Shown in pieces: positions 1-5,924 of a stretch of DNA of 27,091 nucleotides (position 1 is the stretch's first letter; every line of letters begins with the position of its first letter). Source of the stretch: CALMKX01 sp036274895 (GTDB lineage Bacteria > Acidobacteriota > Thermoanaerobaculia > Multivoradales > SZUA-115); assembly GCA_036274895.1 (NCBI GenBank), contig DASUEU010000054.1:1-27091 (forward strand), written 5' to 3'. A model generated the notes under the pieces. The model saw only the letters and a list, made by a program, of their open reading frames with translations, made no database searches and had not been told where the DNA came from. The translations under genes and the position numbers were made by a program.

Positions 1-20
1 ATCCCAGCGAGTTCGACGCC

Positions 21-67
21 CGTCTGGCCTCTCCGGTCGCCCTCCGGGCTCCCTGCGAGGCCAGACG
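21..67. repeat. 10-bp inverted repeat near window edge
   Basis: CGTCTGGCCT (21-30) is matched by its exact reverse complement AGGCCAGACG (58-67) around a 27-base loop. It sits just upstream of a pair of direct repeats at 90-134. I infer that both belong to the end of a mobile element or intergenic repeat whose body lies left of the window. No transposase reading frame can be recognised in the first 170 bases. Confidence 0.4.
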
Positions 68-89
68 CCAACCCCCGACCGGGAACCAG

Positions 90-134
90 AGTGTTACCCA
101 TGTGCCCGGTCTGAAGTGTTACCTATGTCCCCGG
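90..134. repeat. Tandem 20-bp imperfect direct repeat, IS-end-like
   Basis: AGTGTTACCCATGTGCCCGG (90-109) recurs as AGTGTTACCTATGTCCCCGG (115-134) with two mismatches and a period of 25 bases. Short repeated subterminal motifs like this are typical transposase-binding sites at the ends of IS21- or IS481-type elements. That family assignment is from memory of the general layout and is not proven here. The adjoining gene at 175-534 has a lower GC content than the chromosome, which fits a mobile-element boundary. Confidence 0.4.
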
Positions 135-174
135 CTGGTCAGCTGCGGAGAGGTCGCGTTGCCGGCGCTATGAT

Positions 175-534
175 GTGAGCCGCATGCCCAGGCCGTTCAT
201 CCACGACTTAGTCACAATGAAGCGGAGCTGTGAGCTTGAGCTGCAACAGTCGCTAGCCCGTAAGTGCGTGCCAGCACCGTACTGGTTTGAGCGAGTCGCA
301 ATCCTCTCCAGGAAGGCCAAGGACTACGCCCAAGAGGTGGCCTACTGCGAGGTCTATCTGTCAGCAGTCGAGTCAGCCCAGGCGGCGAAGCCAGTCCGCG
401 CCAACACGGGGGTGACAATGGGACCGACTCATCAAGCGATCGTCCGGCGGCTAGAACGAGCTCGCGAGTTGCTCTCGCACCAGGATGCCCTGGCCCTTGG
501 AAAGTCGAAGGGAAGCGGCGTGCCGCAGGGTTGA
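175..534 (+). CDS. Small protein of unknown function (119 aa), lower-GC gene
   Basis: I do not recognise a family. The product is soluble and probably all-helical. The stretch from about residue 35 (PYWFERVAILSRKAKDYAQE) has the rhythm of a TPR-like helix pair (Y-W-F-x-R-x-A-I-L-x-R-K-x-K-D-Y), as seen in several uncharacterised bacterial proteins. There are no signal peptide, membrane segments or catalytic motifs. The GTG at 175 is the longest start; an in-frame ATG lies at 184. No good ribosome site precedes either. A TATGAT hexamer at 169-174 could be a -10 box giving a leaderless message starting near the ATG. Codon use is less GC-rich than in the next genes, and IS-end-like repeats lie just upstream, so acquisition by transfer is likely. 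It is convergent with the gene ending at 596. Confidence 0.55.
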   Translation: MSRMPRPFIHDLVTMKRSCELELQQSLARKCVPAPYWFERVAILSRKAKDYAQEVAYCEVYLSAVESAQAAKPVRANTGVTMGPTHQAIVRRLERARELLSHQDALALGKSKGSGVPQG

Positions 535-562
535 GTCGGCACTTCTGCGCAGAGAACCCGCT

Positions 563-578
563 CCCCGCTTCCGCGAGG
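563..578. terminator. Hairpin between convergent genes
   Basis: CCCCGC (563-568) and GCGAGG (573-578) pair around a TTCC loop with one mismatch, between the convergent stops at 534 and 596. The following bases (GATGACAG) resemble the widespread intergenic repeat whose core is a GC-rich hairpin followed by GGATGACA. No T tract follows on either strand, so terminator function is only suggested. Confidence 0.3.
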
Positions 579-595
579 ATGACAGCAGGAGGGAA

Positions 596-1378
596 TCAGC
601 CCGACGACGGCAGGTCGACCCACACCTCCACCCGCCCGCCCCGCCCAACCCCCCACCGCGCCGCCAAGCTAACCCGATCCATCGCCAGCTCCACCGTCCC
701 CAGCGACCCCGCCAGCACGGCGGCCTCTCCTTCCGGAATCGCCGCGTAGTTCCGCACCAGCCTCCGCGTGACGTGCTCGCCGATCCGCGCTTCCACGAAG
801 CCCCCCTCCAGCCACGCGAACGGCACGTCGGTGATCAGGTTGCCGAAGCGGTCAATGTGGGCGACGCGGCCGATCAGTCTCCTGGGCTCGCGCCTGGGCG
901 GTGGGAGGTCCAACCGCACGGGATCCTCGATCCTCGGCCCCAGCTCGGCCGGATCACCACCCTGGAGCAGCCAGGCAGCCACCGGGGCGAAGCGGTCCCG
1001 GCCGTGGAAGGTCGCGCCGGGGGCGGGGAGGTAGAGGTCCGGCCTTTCGATGGCCCACAAGCCCTGGGTGGAATCGAGGAGCGGCGTCAGCAGCCCGTTG
1101 TCCGGCGCCAAGAAGAGGAAGCGCTCGGTGGCGAGGGCCAGCATCCTGCGCTCGCTGCCCACGCCGGGGTCGACCACGGCTAGGTGAACCGTCCCCGGGG
1201 GATACGTGGGGGTGGCATAGCGGAGGAAGAAGGCCGCTTCCTCCACGTCGCCGGGGGCGATCTCGTGCCCCAGGTCCACGATCTGCACCCCGGGCGCCTT
1301 CGAGAGCACCACGCCCTTGACGGCGGCCACGAAGGGATCCCGGGTGCCGAAGTCGGTGAGCAGGGTGAGCAGGGCCAT
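596..1378 (-). CDS. SAM hydroxide adenosyltransferase (DUF62 / SAM hydrolase family)
   Basis: The product (260 aa) belongs to the family that includes fluorinase and chlorinase but mostly hydrolyses S-adenosylmethionine to adenosine and methionine. It is cytosolic. Family motifs are intact: TDFG (8-11), VVDPGVG (68-74) with Asp70 and an Arg at 77/78, PDNGL (92-96), TFHGRDRFAP (123-132) with His125, and DRFGNLIT (about 176-183). The Asp/Arg/His set is the one assigned to activating water in the hydrolase branch, so hydrolysis rather than halogenation is expected. The start is the ATG at 1376-1378, because GGAGGAA lies seven bases upstream. A longer reading frame from 1408 would add ten unconserved residues. 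The gene is divergent from the GTG at 1416, with only 37 bases between the starts. Confidence 0.9.
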   Translation of the reverse strand: MALLTLLTDFGTRDPFVAAVKGVVLSKAPGVQIVDLGHEIAPGDVEEAAFFLRYATPTYPPGTVHLAVVDPGVGSERRMLALATERFLFLAPDNGLLTPLLDSTQGLWAIERPDLYLPAPGATFHGRDRFAPVAAWLLQGGDPAELGPRIEDPVRLDLPPPRREPRRLIGRVAHIDRFGNLITDVPFAWLEGGFVEARIGEHVTRRLVRNYAAIPEGEAAVLAGSLGTVELAMDRVSLAARWGVGRGGRVEVWVDLPSSG

Positions 1379-1403
1379 CGCGGATTCCTCCCGAGCGTTC
1401 CCG

Positions 1404-1409
1404 TACAAT
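1404..1409 (+). promoter_or_regulatory. Candidate -10 box for the 1416 gene
   Basis: TACAAT stands six bases before the GTG at 1416, so transcription would begin at or next to the start codon. No ribosome site is visible ahead of this start, which fits a leaderless message. No convincing -35 hexamer is seen 16-18 bases upstream. The region also carries the 5' leader of the divergent gene. Confidence 0.3.
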
Positions 1410-1415
1410 CTGGCC

Positions 1416-2093
1416 GTGGTGTCGCAACGAATCGTGCTGGTTTATACCAAGCCGGCTGTGCCCGGGCGAGTGAAGACCCGCCTGATCGGCGCCCTCTCGG
1501 CCGAAGAGGCGGCAGACCTCCACACCGCCCTGCTCGGGGACGTGCTCGCCGCCCTCGCCGGCGGCAGCTTCGAGCTGCGCATCGCCTGGGCCGCCCGGCC
1601 GGGGGAGCCCCTGCCCGAGCTGGGGATCCCGGCCTCGCTGCAGCCCGAGGGGGACCTGGGGCAGCGCCTCTGGGCCGGCCTCGCGGCGGCGGCCCGGGAT
1701 GGAGCCGCGGTGGCGGCGGTGGGGAGCGACCACCCCGGCCTCTCGGCCGCGCGGGTGGAAGACGCCTTCGCCCGGCTCGAGACCGGCGCGGACGTGGTGC
1801 TCGGCCCCGCCGAGGACGGCGGCTATTACCTGGTGGCTTCGAGCGCCGCCGCCCTCCACCCCGACCTCTTTAGGGGCATCCCCTGGAGCACCGAGGGCGT
1901 GCTGGCGGCGACCCTCGAGCGTTGCGCCGCCCGGGGCCTCGCGGTGGCCCTGCTCGAGCGCGGCACCGACGTGGACACCCCGGCCGACCTCGAACGCCTG
2001 GCCGAGCGCCTGGCGGCGGGCGAGCTCGAGGCGCCCCGCACCCGCGCCCAGCTCGAAGCCTGGGGGCGCCTGCCGCTGGGGGTTTCACCGTGA
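1416..2093 (+). CDS. TIGR04282-family glycosyltransferase-like protein (DUF2064)
   Basis: The product (225 aa) is a GT-A fold nucleotidyltransferase or glycosyltransferase-like protein related to CofC/MobA folds; the substrate of the family is not firmly known. Diagnostic motifs are visible in order: KPAVPGRVKTRL near the N terminus (nucleotide-binding loop), GSDHPGL in the middle (the D-x-D-like metal site region), GPAEDGGYYLV, and DVDTPADLERL near the C terminus. The start is one of two adjacent GTG codons (1416 or 1419), where homology begins; the frame is open upstream to 1317 but that part overlaps the divergent gene and looks non-coding. Its stop overlaps the next start as GTGA (2090-2093), so it is probably co-translated with nnr. 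Confidence 0.85.
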   Translation: MVSQRIVLVYTKPAVPGRVKTRLIGALSAEEAADLHTALLGDVLAALAGGSFELRIAWAARPGEPLPELGIPASLQPEGDLGQRLWAGLAAAARDGAAVAAVGSDHPGLSAARVEDAFARLETGADVVLGPAEDGGYYLVASSAAALHPDLFRGIPWSTEGVLAATLERCAARGLAVALLERGTDVDTPADLERLAERLAAGELEAPRTRAQLEAWGRLPLGVSP

Positions 2094-3637
2094 AGGTGTT
2101 GACTGCCGAGGCCATGCGCGAGGTCGATCGCCGGGCCATCGAGGAGATCGGCGTGCCCTCCCTGGTACTGATGGAGAACGCCGCCCTGGGAACGGCCGAT
2201 GCGCTCGGCGAGCTCTGCCCCGACGCCGAGCGGGTGGCGATCTTCTGCGGCCCGGGCAACAACGGCGGCGACGGCCTGGCCGTGGCTCGCCAGCTCTTCT
2301 CGCGCGGCTACGGCGTGGAGGTCCTACTCGCCCTCGGTGGCCGGTCTTTAGAAGGCGACGCCGCCGTGCAGCGGGGCATCTGCGAGCGGCTGGGCATCCC
2401 CCTGCTCGAGATCACCGAGGAGCCCGAGCTCGCCCCGGCCCTCGCCGCCGCGGCAGCGGCCGACCTGGTGGTGGACGCCCTCTTCGGCACTGGCCTCGCG
2501 CGGCCTCTGGCCGGCTTCTTCGCCGAGCTGGTCGAGGGCATCAACGGCCTCGCCCGCCCGGTGCTCGCCGTGGACCTGCCCTCGGGCCTTGCCGGCTCCA
2601 GCCACCGCATCCTCGGCCCGCACGTGGTGGCGGACTGGACGGTCACTTTCGCCGCGCCCAAGGTGGCCCACGTGCTGGCTCCCGCCGCCGAGGCCGTGGG
2701 CGAGCTGGTGGTGGCCGACTTGGGCGTGCCTCCCTCCCTGGTGGAGGAGGCCGAGGGGGACCTTCAGCTCCTGGAAGAGGACGAAGTGCGCCTCCTGCTG
2801 CCGCCCCGCCCCGCCGCGGCCCACAAGGGGGACTTCGGCCACGCTCTGATCCTGGCCGGGGGGCCGGGGCGCTCTGGAGCGGCGATCCTCGCCGCCCGGG
2901 CCGCCGTGCGCTCGGGAGCCGGGCTGGTCACCGCCGCCGTGCCGGCGCCGATCGCCAACCCGGTGGACCTGGGCTCGGTCGAGTCCATGACCCGTGCGCT
3001 GCCCGCCGACGCCTCGGGCGAGCTGGCCGGGGAGGCGGCCGGGGCCGTGGTCGAGGCCCTGGCGGGAAAGGACGCCCTCGCCGTGGGACCGGGCCTAGGC
3101 CGGAGCCCCGGTGCAGAGGCGGCCATCCGGGAGGTCGTTCTCGGAGCCGGCGTGCCCCTGGTGCTCGACGCCGACGGCTTGAACGCCTTCGCCGGCCGGC
3201 TGGCCGAGCTCACGGGGCGCCCGGCCCCCACCGTGCTCACCCCCCACCCGGGGGAGATGGGCCGCCTGCTCGGCATCGCTACCTCCGACGTGGAGGACGA
3301 TCGCCTGGCCGCCGTGCGGCGGGCCGCCGCCCTCTCCGGGGCGGTGGTGGTGCTCAAGGGCCATCGCACCCTGGTGGCCGAGCCGGCGGGGCGGGTATGG
3401 ATCAACCCCACCGGCAACTCGGGCATGGCTAGCGGTGGCACCGGCGACGTGCTGACGGGTATGATCGCCGCGTTGCTCGCCCGAGGGCTCCCGGCGGCCT
3501 CGGCCGCACGGGTAGCCGCCTTTGCCCACGGCCTCGCCGGGGATCGCGCCGCCGAGCGGCGCGGCGAGGTCGGGCTCGCGGCCGGCGATCTGGTCGACGA
3601 GCTGCCGACCGTGTGGGTCCGCCTCTCCGGCCCGTGA
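2090..3637 (+). CDS. nnr: Bifunctional NAD(P)H-hydrate epimerase / ADP-dependent (S)-NAD(P)H-hydrate dehydratase
   Basis: This two-domain metabolite-repair enzyme (515 aa) recycles hydrated NADH and NADPH. The N-terminal YjeF_N epimerase domain shows MENAALG (28-34), GPGNNGGDG (54-62) and FGTGL. The C-terminal ribokinase-like dehydratase domain shows HKGDFGHALILAGG, GPGLGRSPG, LDADGLN, TPHPGEM and NPTGNSGMASGGTGD, with Asp453 as the expected catalytic base. Both halves are complete and of normal length. The GTG start at 2090 overlaps the previous stop by four bases (GTGA) and gives the family-typical N terminus MKVLTAEAMREVDR. The neighbouring tsaE, which overlaps its stop by one base, is a very common partner of nnr in bacteria. 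Confidence 0.95.
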   Translation: MKVLTAEAMREVDRRAIEEIGVPSLVLMENAALGTADALGELCPDAERVAIFCGPGNNGGDGLAVARQLFSRGYGVEVLLALGGRSLEGDAAVQRGICERLGIPLLEITEEPELAPALAAAAAADLVVDALFGTGLARPLAGFFAELVEGINGLARPVLAVDLPSGLAGSSHRILGPHVVADWTVTFAAPKVAHVLAPAAEAVGELVVADLGVPPSLVEEAEGDLQLLEEDEVRLLLPPRPAAAHKGDFGHALILAGGPGRSGAAILAARAAVRSGAGLVTAAVPAPIANPVDLGSVESMTRALPADASGELAGEAAGAVVEALAGKDALAVGPGLGRSPGAEAAIREVVLGAGVPLVLDADGLNAFAGRLAELTGRPAPTVLTPHPGEMGRLLGIATSDVEDDRLAAVRRAAALSGAVVVLKGHRTLVAEPAGRVWINPTGNSGMASGGTGDVLTGMIAALLARGLPAASAARVAAFAHGLAGDRAAERRGEVGLAAGDLVDELPTVWVRLSGP

Positions 3638-4074
3638 TGCCATCTCGGATCAGCCACAGCGAAGAGGAAACCCGCCGGCTCGGCCGCGGGATCGGTGAGG
3701 CGCTCCGTCCGGACGGCGTGTTGCTGCTCTCCGGGGACCTCGGCAGCGGCAAGACGGTCCTCGCCCGCGGGGTGGCGGAGGCCCTGGGGATTCGCCCGGA
3801 GGAGGTCGTCTCTCCCACGTACACGTTGATTCACGAGCTCGAAGGTCCCGGGGGCCGGCTGATCCACGTCGATCTCTACCGGCTGGAGCCGGCCCAAGTC
3901 GAGGCGATCGGCCTCGGCGAGCTGCTCGAGGGCCCGGGGGTCAAGGTCGTCGAGTGGGCCGAGCGCCTGCCCTTCACCCCGCCGGGAGCCCTGGCGCTCA
4001 CCCTCGAGCGGGGACCGGGCGCCGGCCGCACCCTGCGCCGGGTGGCGGGTCCCGACCTCGGGCTCGATCTCTAA
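3637..4074 (+). CDS. tsaE: TsaE, tRNA t6A37 biosynthesis ATPase
   Basis: TsaE (145 aa) is the small P-loop ATPase that works with TsaB and TsaD to add threonylcarbamoyl to adenosine 37 of ANN-decoding tRNAs, in the cytosol. All signatures are present: Walker A GDLGSGKT (33-40), SPTYTL (59-64), HVDLYRL (77-83) and EWAER (106-110). The ATG at 3637 overlaps the nnr stop by one base (TGATG). Length is normal for the family. tsaB is not in the window. Confidence 0.95.
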   Translation: MPSRISHSEEETRRLGRGIGEALRPDGVLLLSGDLGSGKTVLARGVAEALGIRPEEVVSPTYTLIHELEGPGGRLIHVDLYRLEPAQVEAIGLGELLEGPGVKVVEWAERLPFTPPGALALTLERGPGAGRTLRRVAGPDLGLDL

Positions 4075-4088
4075 CGAAAGGAATGGGG

Positions 4089-4952
4089 ATGAACATCCGC
4101 AAAGTCGGAGTGATCGGTTGTGGCTTGATGGGATCCGGTATCGCCGAAGTCTCGGCGAAGGCCGGTTACGTCACGGTGGTCCGCGAGGTCAACGAGGCTT
4201 TCCTCGCCAAGGGAATGGGTCGTATCCGCGGTTCCCTGGACAAGGCGGTGGAGAAGGGCAAGCTCGCGGCGGAAGCCCGCGACGCCGCGGTCGCGAGCCT
4301 CTCCGGCGTCACCGACTTCGACGCCCTCGCCGACTGCGACCTGGTGATCGAGGCGATCACCGAGAGCGTCGCCGAGAAGAGCCGCACCTACGAGGCCCTG
4401 GACGCGGTGGTCAAGGAGGAGGCGATCTTCGCCTCCAACACCTCGTCGCTGACCATCACCCAGCTGGCCATGGCCACCAAGAGGCCGGACCGCTTCCTCG
4501 GCCTGCACTTCTTCAACCCGGTGCCGGTGATGAAGCTGGTCGAGGTGGTGCGCACCCTGCTCACGAGCGACGAGTCCTTCGACGCCGCCTTCGAGTGGGT
4601 GCGCTCCCTGGGCAAGGAGCCGGTGGCCGCCCGTGACAACTCGGGCTTCATCGTCAACCGCCTGCTGGTGCCCTATCTGCTCGACGCCATCCGCGCCCTC
4701 GAAGAGGGAGTCGGCTCGGCGGAGGACATCGACAAGGCCATGCAGCTCGGCTGCGGCTATCCCATGGGCCCCCTGACCCTGCTCGACTTCGTGGGCCTCG
4801 ACACCACCTACTACATCGCCAACATCATGTTCGAGGAGTACCGCGAGAAGCGCTTCGCCCCGCCGCCGCTGCTCAAGCAGATGGTCTTGGCCGGCCGGCT
4901 GGGCAAGAAGAGTGGTCGCGGTTTCTACGAGTATGGCGTCTCCCCTCGTTAG
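4089..4952 (+). CDS. hbd: 3-hydroxybutyryl-CoA / 3-hydroxyacyl-CoA dehydrogenase
   Basis: The product (287 aa) is a stand-alone NAD-dependent L-3-hydroxyacyl-CoA dehydrogenase that interconverts acetoacetyl-CoA and 3-hydroxybutyryl-CoA (beta-oxidation, butyrate or polyhydroxyalkanoate metabolism). The Rossmann motif GCGLMGSGIA is at 10-19. NTSSL, the catalytic region LHFFNPVPVMKLVE (about 139-152, containing the active-site His) and DNSGFIVNR (about 183) follow, then the C-terminal helical domain ending GRGFYEYG. The ATG at 4089 is chosen over 4083 because AAAGGA at 4077-4082 gives the better spacing. The gene lies 14 bases after tsaE and 9 bases before ybeZ, so it is inside the operon although it is unrelated in function to its neighbours. 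Confidence 0.9.
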   Translation: MNIRKVGVIGCGLMGSGIAEVSAKAGYVTVVREVNEAFLAKGMGRIRGSLDKAVEKGKLAAEARDAAVASLSGVTDFDALADCDLVIEAITESVAEKSRTYEALDAVVKEEAIFASNTSSLTITQLAMATKRPDRFLGLHFFNPVPVMKLVEVVRTLLTSDESFDAAFEWVRSLGKEPVAARDNSGFIVNRLLVPYLLDAIRALEEGVGSAEDIDKAMQLGCGYPMGPLTLLDFVGLDTTYYIANIMFEEYREKRFAPPPLLKQMVLAGRLGKKSGRGFYEYGVSPR

Positions 4953-4961
4953 GAGACCTCG

Positions 4962-5924
4962 ATGACCCGACTGAGCCTCGGTGAGCAGGGGCTGGACGCT
5001 TTCTTCGGCACCAACGACGAGAACCTCCGCCGCCTCGAGAAGGCCTTCGGGGTCCACGTGGCGGCACGGGGGGACGAGCTCAAGATCGACGGCGACCCCG
5101 CCGGTGTGGCCACCACCGAGCGCCTGTTCTCCGAGCTCTCGGAGCTGGCGGCCGGGGGCTATCGCTTCAAGAGCAGCGAGATCGCCACCGCCATCCGCAT
5201 CCTGACCGAGGACCGAGAGGCCTCGGTGGTGCGCTTCTTCCAGCCGGAGGGGCCCCTGGCCTCGGTGCGCCGCATGGTGGCGCCGCGTAGCCTGCGCCAG
5301 CAGCAGTACCTCCAGGCGATGATCGACCACGACATCGTCATCTCGGTGGGCCCGGCCGGCACCGGCAAGACCTACCTGGCCGTGGCCATGGCTGCGGCGG
5401 CCCTCGCCGACAAGCGGGTGCGCCGCATCGTGCTCGCTCGGCCGGCGGTCGAGGCGGGGGAAAAGCTCGGCTTCCTGCCCGGTGACCTCGCGGAGAAGGT
5501 CAACCCCTACCTGCGACCGCTGTATGATTCCCTCTACGATCTCATCGGCTACGACAAGGTCACGCGCATGCTCGAGCGCAGCGTGATCGAGGTAGCGCCC
5601 CTCGCGTTCATGCGGGGGCGGACCTTGAACGACAGCTTCATCATCCTGGACGAGGCCCAGAACACCACCACCGAGCAGATGAAGATGTGCCTGACCCGGG
5701 TGGGGCTCAATTCGAAGGCCGTGATCAACGGTGACGTGACCCAGGTGGACCTGCCGCGAGGGATGGTCTCCGGGCTGGCCGAGGCCCGCCAGGTGCTCGC
5801 CGGGGTCGAGGGCATCAAGTTCATCGACTTCGACGAGCGGGACGTGGTGCGCCACCACCTGGTGCAGCGGATCATCACCGCCTACAACCGCTGGGACCAG
5901 GTCAAGCAGGGCGAGACTTCATGA
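4962..5924 (+). CDS. ybeZ: PhoH-like ATPase (YbeZ)
   Basis: This 320-aa protein is a PhoH/YbeZ-type P-loop ATPase, a presumed RNA helicase-like partner of the ribosome-maturation nuclease YbeY. An N-terminal KH-like region (about 15-70) precedes the PhoH core. Walker A GPAGTGKT is at 130-137, followed by the family block ARPAVEAGEKLGFLPG and PYLRPLYDSLYD; Walker B LDEAQ has Asp230-Glu231. AGGAG lies six bases before the ATG. The stop overlaps the next ATG (ATGA at 5921-5924). ybeY itself lies one gene further on, separated by the pgpH homologue, as in many bacteria. Confidence 0.93.
   Translation: MTRLSLGEQGLDAFFGTNDENLRRLEKAFGVHVAARGDELKIDGDPAGVATTERLFSELSELAAGGYRFKSSEIATAIRILTEDREASVVRFFQPEGPLASVRRMVAPRSLRQQQYLQAMIDHDIVISVGPAGTGKTYLAVAMAAAALADKRVRRIVLARPAVEAGEKLGFLPGDLAEKVNPYLRPLYDSLYDLIGYDKVTRMLERSVIEVAPLAFMRGRTLNDSFIILDEAQNTTTEQMKMCLTRVGLNSKAVINGDVTQVDLPRGMVSGLAEARQVLAGVEGIKFIDFDERDVVRHHLVQRIITAYNRWDQVKQGETS

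Noticed and set aside
1699..3432. A 577-codon open frame on the plus strand, Arg/Gly/Pro-rich
   Set aside because: It is a shifted reading of the glycosyltransferase-like and nnr genes, both of which have complete motifs in another frame.
4071..5858. A 595-codon antisense frame, with similar ones at 7124-8488, 8681-10171 and 13868-15706
   Set aside because: They lie opposite hbd, ybeZ, pgpH, the CBS protein and the permease. All are rich in His, Gly and Arg and have no recognisable domain or ribosome site.
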